A stretch of DNA of 30,792 bases from Micractinium sp. NFX-FRZ (GCA_029339195.1 JAPTJF010000603.1:1-30792), one strand, 5' to 3'. Positions 22,201 through 30,792 are shown, numbered from the stretch's first letter. Program-made: numbers and translations. The notes: generated from the letters alone by a model not told the origin.

Positions 22201-24001
22201 GGTGGTAGTGGTTGCTTGACGGTAGTGGGGCGTGAGGGAGGAGCGCGGGCGATGGCCGATCATGGCGTTGTTGCGCCGGCGGGTGGCAGTGATGGGGGTG
22301 GGCTGCCACCTGGCTGACGAGCAGGCCCACACAAGCCGTGAACGTTGGATGTGCAGCTCACCCGCTAGGGGCGGCCTCCCTCCTTTTGATCCAGGCTGCA
22401 AGCATGCACAGTCCTGCCCAGCTGGCCGGCACCGCCGCACGCCCTGCCGCCACACCACCCCCCTCTGCTGGTGCACCGTCCACCCCACCTTGCCCCGGCC
22501 CTTCCCCGCCCCACCCCTGCCCCACTCCTCTCCCCCTGCAGCGCCGCCAATGTGGCTGTTGCCACCGCGCTGAAGAACATGCAGGCGGCGGGTGCGGCTG
22601 GCGATCTTGCTGCCTACGAGGTGGCGGCGCGTGCGCTGGAGAAGGCGATTGTGACGATCTATGCGCAAGTGCGGCACGCTATGCCATGCTTTGCCAAGCT
22701 GCATTGTGCTGTGCTGTGCTGTGCTGTGCTGTGCTAAACCTTGTGATGCTCTGATACGAAGCACGGGTGGTCACATAACCCTGGCTGTACGGTTGCATTC
22801 CCTCCTCACCCTCACTGCTTTGCTGGAGTAGGCTAGCGCCCCGCTGCGCCTGCCGCGGCGCCCTGACCTACACCGCACCGCCAAAGCCCCTTACTGCTAC
22901 TCACCTGCTGTGCAACGAAGTAAAGCGTTCGTGTGTACTGCCACAGAGGCGCGCCCATGACACCCCTAACACCCCTCCGGCGCTGCCCTTCTCTCTACAC
23001 ACACACACACACACACACCGCTTGCAGGCCACCCTCACGTATGCTGCTGAGCTGGAGGAGCTGGTGGCAGACAACAACGCCACCATTGTGGAGTCAGCAG
23101 AGGGCACGGCCTTCTACCGCACCATCGAGCCGCTGGTGGCAGAGGTGGGTGGGCGCCCTTTTTTTATGGGACTTTGCACATGGGAGGCGCCTGCGGCACC
23201 TGCCTTGTAAACGGAAAGTATGGTAAGGAGTTTGTTTACCACTGGGTGGTCGACAGTCCCGCCGGGGACGGAGGGAGCGAGCCGATTGGTGTATAGAGAC
23301 TGACAATTCTTTCACCACACTCAGCACGCAGTTTGGGTGTCCTGTTGGGATGCTGGGAGGCCGGGTGCCAAGGCAGGGGTGTGGTGCCGCTCAGTGTCAA
23401 AGCCACCCTCTGACATGCGCGCTGTGGCCCCATGCTGTGCGTGCTGTGCAGGTGTCGGAGGCGGATGCCAAGGTCATCGCCGCTGCCCTGGCTTCCCCCG
23501 CCAAGGGCGTCCAGGCCAAGGTGCGCTGCTGCTGCTGCACGCCGGGCCGTGCCGGGCCCTGTCCGGCCCGCTTGCCAATGTGGCCTGCAGAGGAAGACTA
23601 GACACCCTGCCTTGACAGCCCCCCCCCAAAAGATCAAAAGTCTGGTTCGCCACCCCCATCATCCTTTCTTCCCAACGCGATCCTGGCAGAGTGCGGCATC
23701 GCCCTTCTGGGCCCGCCTCAGCAGCAGCCTCCGTCATCCCTCCCACTTTGTGTCTCCTTCGCACACCCCTGGTCCTTACCTCTGCCCTTAACGTGAACTG
23801 CAGATCGAGGCTGCCTTCAAGGCGACCCTGGCAGAGTACGGCATCACTGCTGCCGAGCTGGGCCAGCTGAACGCCGCCAGCTCTTGCCAGCTGGCAGGCG
23901 CCGCCGCCACCCCTCCCGCCGGCGGCGCCGCAAGCCCGGCTGCCTCCGCGCTCACTGCTGCCCTGCTGGCCGCGGCGGGCGCTGCCGCCCTGCTGCTGTG
24001 A
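19238..24001 (+). CDS. FEA1: FEA1-like low-iron-inducible periplasmic protein (ten exons, 389 aa)
   Basis: A member of the FEA1/H43/HCR1 family of secreted algal proteins, which in Chlamydomonas are strongly induced by iron limitation or high CO2 and assist iron uptake at the cell surface. Exons: 19238-19370, 19840-19974, 20424-20518, 20872-20922, 21299-21404, 22026-22164, 22542-22668, 23028-23144, 23452-23520, 23804-24001. Phases close throughout if intron 1 is GC-AG. The signal peptide is about residues 1-24 (MRFIITATAACLAVCLALCG). Family landmarks: GYLDISQDVCDII with YVNGQNS (45-79), GAPHIVDEAAAIYFG (174-188), IVTIYAQ (256-262), FYRTIEPLVAE (291-301) and YGITAAELGQL near 336-346. The length is close to the family norm. 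The C terminus after about 355 is Ala/Pro-rich and ends in a hydrophobic run (ALTAALLAAAGAAALLL), suggesting a GPI or membrane anchor and hence surface attachment rather than release. Introns 2, 4, 5 and 9 contain exon-edge copies. Confidence 0.92.
20317..20346 (+). repeat. Intronic copy of FEA1 exon 3 start with acceptor
   Basis: CTGCAGAG(C)GGGCCACCGAGGT at 20321-20342 repeats the exon 3 acceptor and first codons at 20420-20441 with one change, about 100 bp upstream. It is followed by related sequence up to the true acceptor. Confidence 0.75.
20702..20715. repeat. Run of 14 cytosines
   Basis: A mononucleotide tract in FEA1 intron 3; its length is likely variable or prone to sequencing error. 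Confidence 0.7.
21019..21048 (+). repeat. Intronic copy of FEA1 exon 4 end
   Basis: ACCACCTCTGGCGC followed by a TGCxCAxGTG block repeats the end of exon 4 and its donor (20899-20925). The donor AG|GTGGGG has become ATGTGAGG. Confidence 0.6.
21190..21269. repeat. Two CA microsatellites in FEA1 intron 4
   Basis: CA runs at about 21190-21213 and 21245-21269 sit just upstream of the exon 5 acceptor. A third is in intron 7 at about 22996-23018. Confidence 0.8.
21416..21700 (+). repeat. Tandem copies of FEA1 exon 5 end with its donor
   Basis: Three further copies of the exon 5 end follow the exon at 93-97 bp intervals. Two keep the block GACGGATGCCGCCACCG and the GTGAGG donor (donors at 21502 and 21595, the real one at 21405). 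The third (21673-21700) keeps GCGGCGGAGCTGACC only. The spacer (TTGGTGGGC, TTGCAGGC and TTTGGTTGG) is repeated too. Confidence 0.85.
22705..22735. repeat. TGTGC pentanucleotide repeat
   Basis: Several GTGCT units in FEA1 intron 7, just after the exon 7 donor. Confidence 0.75.
23677..23712 (+). repeat. Intronic copy of part of FEA1 exon 10
   Basis: GCGATCCTGGCAGAGTGCGGCATC repeats the exon 10 interior at 23821-23844 with two changes, and is followed by a weaker match (CTGGGCC). It is in intron 9, about 144 bp upstream. Unlike the other copies it comes from inside the exon; it still reads LAECGI against LAEYGI. Confidence 0.65.
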
Positions 24002-24205
24002 GCGCCAGCCTGCGTTGCAGCGCGGCTGCGGACAGCATGTTCCAGAGCCCACCTGCCGTCAGCTGCAGCTGCCCTGCTGCCCCCCGTGAGCGCCGCCCTT
24101 GAGCCGCTGTGACCGCAAGCTGCAGTGCAAGATGCTGCGGACGGCAGTCTTCCAGGGCTTCTGTTGCCCGCTGTGGGTGCCGCCCTGCTGCCGTGACCGC
24201 CAGCC
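23951..24205 (+). repeat. Degenerate ~105-bp tandem repeat over the FEA1 stop codon and 3' UTR
   Basis: The end of exon 10 (CTGCCCTGCTG blocks, a TGTGAGCGCC block, GCTGCGGACAGCATGTTCCAG) recurs at about 24060-24155 (GCTGCGGACGGCAGTCTTCCAG) and partly at 24160-24205. The coding 3' end has therefore been tandemly copied into the UTR. Confidence 0.6.
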
Positions 24206-24472
24206 GGGAACCCAACAAACACAACATAATTTTGGCCAACTCTTTTCAGCACTCGCCATTGTCAGCGGCATTCACATCCCCTCACCCAGCCTGGCTTCTG
24301 TTGAACACCTTGTTAGCCGCCCAGCCCTTCATTTGCTCGCCTGTCCTGTGCCCCACCTCAGCTCATTGTTGCCACAGCTTTACTCGCTCCATGTCTTACC
24401 CCTCCCCCCACATGCTTCCCTCTTTGCACCAGTCCCTGAAAGCATGTTCAACACAAGCAAACGAACCATGGG

Positions 24473-24581
24473 TGGGCAGGATGGGGGTTCAACATGGGGG
24501 GTCGACATGGGGGGTCGAGGTGCGTTAGTGAAGGAAGCGGGGGTAGGGTGGGTGGATGTGGAGATGGTTGCCGGCAGCGAG
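24473..24581 (+). repeat. Block A, upstream copy (FEA1 3' region)
   Basis: This segment matches 26531-26625, the region just upstream of the coiled-coil gene: GGGCAGGATGGGG, TCAACATGGGGGGTCGA, TGCGTTAGTGAAGGA and finally GGCAGCGAG. In this copy the TCGACATGGGGGG unit is doubled. It is directly joined to block B. Confidence 0.82.
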
Positions 24582-24813
24582 AGGCAGCTTCACGTGTTTA
24601 CCCATGCTAGTGTGCTACGTGATGAACGTGAAATTGCTGCCAAGTCTGCCTGGAAGTTGGAGAATAAGGCAGTAAAGTGAAAGTGAAGCGACACGGTGAA
24701 TGCAAGAGTTGGAGCCGGTGACTTCTCTGCTGCGCAGATTTGCCCTCACGCACCTCTCTTTCTTGTGCTTGTAATGCTGTGCTTAGCATCCAAAACTTCA
24801 CCATGATACACCC
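24582..24813 (+). repeat. Block B, upstream copy; contains the FEA1 candidate poly(A) signal
   Basis: It matches 30448-30672, the 3' UTR of the coiled-coil gene, along its whole length with small changes, including CAGTAAAGTGAAAGT, AAGCGACACGGTGAATGCAA, CACCTCTCTTTCTTGTGCTT and the TGTAA. It lies about 580 nt after the FEA1 stop on the same strand. Confidence 0.9.
24770..24774 (+). terminator. TGTAA polyadenylation signal, candidate for FEA1
   Basis: The first TGTAA I found after the FEA1 stop at 24001; it implies a UTR of about 770 nt. It lies inside block B, so FEA1 would share its UTR end with the downstream gene. Confidence 0.55.
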
Positions 24814-24875
24814 CCGCGATGATGCACTCGCCATGATGATCCGCCATGATGTGTTCATCCAACGCCCTCAGCCAA

Positions 24876-26345
24876 CAACACGCCCTCGCCCACCCCCTCG
24901 CCCACCCCCTCGCCCATGCCCTCACCCACCCCCTCGCCCACCCCCTCACCCATGCCCTCGCCCACCCCCTCGCCCACCCCCTCACCCATGCCCTCGCCCA
25001 CCCCCTCACCCACGCCCTCACCCACCCCCTCAGCCACCCCCTTGCCGACGCCCGCCCACTCTTGCACCCACCCCCTCAGCCAAAGCCACGCCCTCACCCA
25101 CCCCCTCGCCCACCCCCTCGCCCACGCCCTCACCCACCCCCTCACCCATGCCCGCCCACTCCTGTACCCACCCCCTAAGCCAAAACCACGCCCTCGGCCA
25201 CCCCCTCGCCCACCCCCTCGCCCACCCCCTCACCCACCCCCTCAACCACCCCCTCACCCACGCCCGCCCACTCCCTCACCCATGCCCTCACCCACGCCCG
25301 CCCACTCCCACACCCACGCCATCAGCCAAAACCGCGCCCTCGCCCACCCCCGCGCCCACCCCCTCACCCACCCCCTCACCCATGCCCGCCCACTCCTGTA
25401 CCCACACCCTAAGCCAAAACCACGCCCTCGGCCACCCCCTCGGCCACCCCCTCGCCCACTCCCTCACCCACCCCCTCACCCACGCCCGCCCACTCCTGTA
25501 CCCACCCCCTCAGCCAAAACCACGCCCTTGGCCACCCTCTCGCCCACCCCCTCGCCCACCCCCTCACCCACCCCCTCAACCACCCCCTCGCCCACGCCCG
25601 CCCACTCCTGTACCCACCCCCTAAGCCAAAACGACGCCCTCACAAACGCCCTCACCCACGCCCTCGCCCGCCCCCTCATCCACCCCCTCACCCACCCCCT
25701 CACCCACGCCCGCCCACTCCTGTACCCACCCCCTCAGCCAAAACCACGCCCTCACCCACGCCCTCGCCCACCCCTCCACCCACCCCCTCACCCACCCCCT
25801 CACCCATGCCCTCGCCCACCCCCTCACCCACGCCCTCACCCACCCCCTCAGCCAAAACCGCGCCCTTGCCCACTCCCTCGCCCACCCCCTCACCCACCCC
25901 CTCACCCACCCCCTCCCCCACGCCCGCGCACTCCTGTACCCACCCCCTCAGCCACGCCCTCGCCCACTCCCGCACCCGCCCCCTCACCCACGCCCGCCCA
26001 CTCCTGTACCCACCCCCTCAACCTAAACCACGCCCTCGCCCACCCCCTCGCCCACGCCCTCACCCACCCCCTCACCCACCCCCTCGCCGACGCCCGCCCA
26101 CTCTTGCACCCGCCCCCTCAGCCAAAACCACGCCCTCACCCACCCCTTCGCCCACTCCCGCACCCACGCTCTCATCCATTCCCACGCCTTCGCCCACCCC
26201 CTCGCCCACGCCCGCCCACTCCCGCACCCGCGCCCTCCTCCAAAACCACCCCCTCGCCCACCCCCTCGCCCATCCCCGCACCCACCCCCTCACCGACGCC
26301 CGCCCACTCCCGCACCCATTCCCTTAGCCAGAACCATGCCCTCGC
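24876..26345. repeat. C-rich minisatellite, about 1.5 kb
   Basis: Built mainly of 12-bp units close to CCCACCCCCTCG/A, in 6-bp steps. A longer punctuation block (CCCGCCCACTCCTGTACCC, CCCCCTAAGCC, then AAAACCACGCC) recurs roughly every 100-150 bp and gives a higher-order pattern. The minus strand is G-rich with many GGGGGTGGG runs, so G-quadruplexes are plausible. Because the units are multiples of 3, several frames stay open; I do not think it is coding. Confidence 0.92.
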
Positions 26346-26431
26346 CCACCCCATCACCACCCCCCGAAGCCACGCCCATGCCCACTCACGCACCCCATCT
26401 TGCCACACTCACGCACCCCATCTTGCCATGG

Positions 26432-26576
26432 GCATCTCGACCCCCCATGTTGACCCCCCAAAACCACGCACATGGGCGGGCGGGATGGGTCACAGAGGGA
26501 GGCGGGGTGCGGGATACGGAAGGAGGCGGAGGGGCGGGCGGGCAGGATGGGGGGTCAACATGGGGGGTCGAGATGC
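26432..26576. repeat. Perfect 28-bp inverted repeat with an 89-nt spacer
   Basis: The left arm 26432-26459 and right arm 26549-26576 are exact reverse complements (GCATCTCGACCCCCC at the outer left, GGTCGAGATGC at the outer right). The right arm is the core of block A. It lies between the minisatellite and the start of the coiled-coil gene. Confidence 0.9.
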
Positions 26577-26625
26577 GTTAGTGAAGGAGCGGGTGGAGGG
26601 TGGGGAGACGGCTGCTGGCAGCGAG
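26531..26625 (+). repeat. Block A, downstream copy (5' flank of the coiled-coil gene)
   Basis: Partner of 24473-24581. It ends in CTGGCAGCGAG about 180 nt upstream of the ATG at 26806, so it probably lies in the promoter or 5' UTR of that gene. Confidence 0.82.
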
Positions 26626-26805
26626 TGGTGCCGTTTGAGACACGTGCACACCCGCCGTGGCCCAGCGGCCGCAGCGTCGCCGCCACCACAGGTGCAATGG
26701 GCGGAAAAGACGACGCCGCCCGTCACGGCAGTCACTCGACCTTGGTCCCTAAAAACGGGAGGCCGCTACAGCATAGGGCTTGGGAGCAAGGCGCGCGCAG
26801 CGACG

Positions 26806-29800
26806 ATGGCACTTCCCCAGGGCGTCGAATTTGGGGGGCCGCAGCATGTCGCAATCCTGATACAGGTGTGCTTGAGGCGCCACAAGCGGGAGTTGAGCCG
26901 CACGAGGCCGCCAGTTTCGACAATGTTGTGCCGCGGCGCCACCGCCCCGCCCCAACCGCTGCCCGCCAACTCGCCTGTTCCGCTGCTGCCGCGCACCGCC
27001 GATCGCACTGCGCTTGCTCTTCCACTTCAAATCCTCCAATTTCCGTGCAGTCTAATGAGGGCCTGAAGCGGAGGAATGCTGAACTGGAGAACCTGGGGGC
27101 GCAGTTGAAGCACGACCTGCAGGCATCAATTATGGTGGGTGGGTGCAGCGGGCGCCGCTCGGGCTGTGGGTGCTGAAGCCCGCAAGTCAATGCAGCTTGC
27201 CTGCCAATGGGGAGCTCACACTGTCCTGCCGGGATTAATGCCAAAGCACTGTCTGCCTGTCTTCCAACTGTGCTGCTGCCCACCGTTGCCGCCCCGCTTC
27301 TTGCACAGAAAATTGGGCAGCTGGAGAGCAGGCTGGAGGTCAGGGACGGCATGCTTGATGGCCTGCGTCAGCAGAACGCGCAGCTGCAGCAGCAGCTGCA
27401 GGAGGCAGCAGCGGCGGCTTCTTCCAGGGCTGCTGGGCCCCAGGAGGAGCAGGAGGAGAGCCTGGTGAACAGGCTGTACAGGGTGCGTGCATGCCGAATG
27501 TGCTGCCAGTCGCGCTGTGCGCAGCGGCCCTCAGTTGTCTGCAGCCAGTGCTGTGTGCAAAGGCTGCCTGGGCCCTGCTTACGGCACGGCTCGCAAATCT
27601 CAACTGCCTGCTGGCCCGCCCCACCTGGCACCTCCCACAGGGCAAGGCGACGGCAGAGTCAAAGCTCAACCTGGCCCGGCAAGAGCTCAAGCTGTCTCAG
27701 CGGGCGACCGAGGAGCTGCGCCGCCAGCTGGCCGCGCGCCCGGCGGAGGGTGGCGGCACCTCACAGCAGGCACGTTGTGATGCAGGACACTATGTCAGGG
27801 CTGCGGGGGCTGGGGAAGTGCCCAGGTCAACCTTCCTGCATGCTGCGCCGCCTCCCCCCCCCACCCCCGCAGCTCGTGTTCTGTGGGGCCTGCAAAGAGG
27901 CAGTAGCGCTGAGTGCGTTGTGCCCTCTCTGAGCAGTCCCCCCGCCGTTCCACCCCTGCGGGCGCTGTGGCTCTGTGTCTCTGACAACACATGCCTCCTT
28001 CCACCTTTCCCTGCAGGAGCTGGAGGCGCTGGTCAAAGAGCTGCGGGAGACGAACGAGGCGGCACTGCGCATGGCAGAGCAGCTGCGGCGGGAAAACGAG
28101 GAGCAACGGCGCCAGCTGGCGGCAACCGGGGGCGGTGCCGGCTCACAGGTGGGTGCACGGCGGGGGCGGTCTGTCTCGGGGTAGTTTGGGCTGTGGGATA
28201 GGGGCTTTGCAGCAGAGCTACTCTAGACGCTTCTTGCGTGCCAGAGTGTGCTGCTGCCAGGCTAGATCTGGCGGTTGCTACCCTGTACTCAACCACGGTG
28301 CCGTTTCTCCCCCCCTCCCCCTCCTCTTACTTTACTGTGCAGGCGCAGGCGCAGGGGGAGGGGGAGGGGCAGGACTCTGCAGACTTGGGGGCGCAGGCGG
28401 AAGCGGGTGCAGGCGCTGCACAGGTGGGTGGGCGCAGCCGATGGGTGGGCAGCAGTGGGGGCGCGCTGGGGCTTCTGGGCCATATCCAATTGCAGACGTC
28501 GACTCGTATGGCGCATCAAGCATGAGCACCGTGGCCCGCATGGCCCACCACTGGCAGCAGCCAGCACCCATGTGCACCCTGCCCCACTTATTGGTGGCAG
28601 TTCCAAGCACATCGAAGGGTTGACGGTTGCCCTCAGGCTGCCTTCCCCTGCATCTTGCTGTGCAGGGAGCCAGGCGCCGCGAGGCCGGCGCACGCCAGTC
28701 GGCAGCCGCGGATCAGGAGCAGCGCGAATCGCAGCAGCAGGCGGAAGAGCGGGTGGTGGGGACGGAGACTGGGATGCAGGCCCCGGTGAGCAGCAGGGGG
28801 GGACTTGCACACAGGGGAGTCCCGGGGGGGGCAGTGCGCGTTGGCAGGAGGATCCCAACTCGGCACACTTAGCCTGAAGGTACAGCACCTGCCTGGGGGC
28901 CTCGTCTCTCGGCAGCACTGGCTGTGTGTACATCTCATCCCAAGTCTCTCACTGGCATTCCTCTAGCATCCCTGCCGCCATGCAGGCGGCCAGCGTGGCA
29001 CGGCAGCAGGAGACCCCTGGCGTGGCGGCAGAGGGTTTGGGCGCGCCTTCGAGTGAGCAGACGCCTACGGCACCTGAGAAGCAAGTGAGCACAAGTGTTG
29101 CTGCAGTTGGAGTGGCTTGATGGCCGGCAGAAGCAACAAGGTGCTGGCTGTGCTCATCAGCAACATGATGCGCTATATTCTGTGACAGCTGCTGCATTAC
29201 AAGCAAGCATCCGGCGTTTGGCGTACTAGCATATGACCAACTTGCAATTCCTGATTGCTCACACCGCCATCCATCCTCTTCAAGCACAGTTGTCGATCAT
29301 CTCCAGCACAGCCCCAGCAGCTTCCAGACCCCAAAGTGTACCTCTGAGTGCTGACCATCGCCACCCCTGCAGGCATTGGCGGCTGGACAGGCGGCAGCGA
29401 CAGAGCCGGCAGCATTGGACCCAGCAGCAGTGCAGCCGGCAGCAGCGCAGGTGGCGGCAGCCACTGGACCAATGGCAGCTGTACGAGCACTGCAGCCTGA
29501 GCAAGATGGCGCAACGGGCGGTGGCGCCGTTGCAGCAGCAGGAGCTGCGCCAGCAGCAGCAGTGGTGACAGGCACTGCCGGACCGCCTGACGGGCAGGCC
29601 GCGGTGCCAGCTGCAGATGCGCCTGGCGGGGAAGCTGCAGCGGCATTGCCGCAGCCGACAGAATTTCACCTCATCTGCATCAACACCACCAGCGGCCCAA
29701 AGCTGCGCCACCTGCTGCGCCTCACCGACGACTGTGGGCTCAACCATGCTGACGTGCGCCCCACTTTGGCAACCCTGGTGAGCGGGGAGGGCAGTAGACA

Positions 29801-30449
29801 AGGCAGCTGCCTGCAAGGCAGAATGGTGCACTGGGCAGATAGCAAGACAGGAAGCTGGTTTGCCTCGCCGCCATGCAGCTTTTATGCCAAAGCACTGATG
29901 TTCATGTCATCCTTGGTTCCCTCCATTTTGTATGTATGTGTGCAGAAGCTGTGGTGCCAGGCGGGCTCCCTGTACATCCTCTCCTCCTCTGGTCAGCGCC
30001 CGCTCAGAAAGCCGCAGGTGTATGTGCAGCTGCGGGGCATCCTGCCTGGCGCACTGCAGCGCACGCACACGCACTGTGCGCCGGTGTTCTGTGTGACCAG
30101 CCGCAGCCAAGGCGGGGGCTGGCTGCAGCTCTATGCGGACCTTTCCGGCTACGACTGTGTGTTTCTGCTGTCAATTGCGGGCGGCAGCAGCGTGCAGCAG
30201 GTGTGCAGCGAGAACCTCGTGGGGCTGCTGTGCAGCACGCGGGAGGCAGTAGGGGATGCCCATCTGCGCTCTTGCTCCGAGCGGCTGAAGGAGGCAGCCA
30301 GCGCGTGGCCGTCCATCAGCCTTGACAGCTGGCTGGAGGGTCGCCCCGCCCTCAAGGCGGCCATGGGAAAGCTGGGAATGGCAGTGGCGGTGGTGGAGCA
30401 GGGCACAGGGCCGCCTCCGCAGCAAAGCTTCATTGATGTCAGCTTCTAG
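26806..30449 (+). CDS. Coiled-coil protein of unknown function (ten exons, 595 aa)
   Basis: I do not recognise the family. Exons: 26806-26865, 27051-27134, 27309-27482, 27641-27769, 28017-28148, 28343-28423, 28666-28785, 28986-29084, 29373-29777, 29946-30449. Every exon length is a multiple of 3 and every intron is phase 0; intron 4 needs a GC donor (CAG|GCACGT). Residues about 21-193 are heptad-like and rich in Leu, Glu, Gln and Arg ([55 protein letters not shown]), so a long coiled coil is expected. Residues about 194-380 are Ala/Gln/Gly-rich and probably disordered. The C-terminal part (about 385-595) looks globular: [18 protein letters not shown], then [16 protein letters not shown] and [18 protein letters not shown]. 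There is no signal peptide or membrane span. The start is chosen because [11 protein letters not shown] immediately precedes a good donor; a longer 5' end is possible. The last intron is open in frame and may be retained. Confidence 0.75.
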
Positions 30450-30672
30450 GCAGCTTCACGTCCTTCGCATGCTTGTGTGCTCTGAATGTGATGAACGTGA
30501 AACAGCTGCCATGCCTAGAAGTTGGAGAACAAGACAGTAAAGTGAAAGTCAAGCGACACGGTGAATGCAAGAGCTGGAGCTGGTGACTTTGCTACCTCGT
30601 GGACTTGCCCTCGTGCACCTCTCTTTCTTGTGCTTGTAATGCTGTGCTTAGCATCCTCACCATGATGCACCC
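30448..30672 (+). repeat. Block B, downstream copy: 3' UTR of the coiled-coil gene
   Basis: Partner of 24582-24813. The match begins at the stop codon itself (TAG at 30447-30449) and runs through the poly(A) signal. It is followed to about 30711 by four CCATGxTGCACCCG-like units; a more decayed set follows the upstream copy. Confidence 0.9.
30635..30639 (+). terminator. TGTAA polyadenylation signal of the coiled-coil gene
   Basis: TGTAA 186 nt after the stop, on the same strand, in the same context as the copy at 24770. Confidence 0.65.
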
Positions 30673-30792
30673 GCCATGTTGCACCCACCATGATGCACCC
30701 CGCCATGATGCTTTGCCGCTTTGCCGACCTCTTTGATCCAGTACCCGCAGACCTGCATTTGTTCATGCAACAGCATGTGCCCCGCCTGGCCT

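Noticed and set aside
24876..26345. Telomere-like or subtelomeric repeat
   Set aside because: The units do not match the TTTAGGG type and genes continue on both sides, so it is an internal minisatellite.
24916..27066. A 716-codon open frame rich in Pro/Ser/Thr (PTPSPTPSP repeats) resembling a hydroxyproline-rich wall protein
   Set aside because: The frame is open because the minisatellite units are multiples of 3; other frames are open too, there is no signal peptide, the start lies inside the repeat, and the frame runs on through unrelated sequence into the next gene's first exon.

Overview
This window looks like nuclear DNA from a GC-rich green alga, probably a chlorophyte of the Chlorella/trebouxiophyte kind. 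The evidence is: multi-exon genes with short GTGAGT/GTGCGT-type introns, alanine/glycine/glutamine-rich proteins, TGTAA polyadenylation signals downstream of stop codons, many CA and GGGA microsatellites, and a FEA1-family periplasmic iron-assimilation protein, a family best known from green algae. There are no bacterial operons, tRNAs, rRNAs, CRISPR arrays or recognisable transposase genes. All gene models below were built by hand from splice sites and reading-frame phase.

Layout. (1) About 540-1913, plus: a small, weakly supported gene for a possibly plastid-targeted coiled-coil protein. (2) 1914-4188: no gene I can defend. (3) 9963-4381, minus: a nine-exon FIP1 homologue (mRNA 3'-end processing), 873 aa with a full Fip1 motif and a C-terminal RS domain. 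(4) 18077-11257, minus: a thirteen-exon gene for a 592-aa secreted protein of unknown function. (5) 19238-24001, plus: a ten-exon FEA1-like gene (389 aa), divergent from gene 4 across a 1.16-kb shared upstream region. (6) 24876-26345: a C-rich minisatellite. (7) 26806-30449, plus: a ten-exon coiled-coil gene (595 aa) in which every intron is phase 0.

The most unusual signal is a recurring intron structure. At about a dozen exon-intron junctions in three of the four main genes, the neighbouring intron carries one to three decayed copies of the exon's own edge, splice site included. In the FIP1 gene one such copy still forms an open, phase-matched 45-nt potential cassette exon. In gene 4 the end of exon 11 and its donor site are repeated four times at an 82-84 bp period. 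This suggests that introns here grow by tandem duplication across splice sites and build up decoy or alternative splice sites.

A second structure surrounds gene 7. A 5' block (A) and a 3'-UTR block (B) flank that gene. The same two blocks occur directly joined, with no coding sequence between them, just upstream in the FEA1 3' region. This reads as a gene ghost, or as an empty and a filled version of one element. As a result FEA1 and gene 7 appear to share the end of their 3' UTR, including the poly(A) signal. Two introns (one in FEA1, one in gene 7) are best explained as GC-AG introns.
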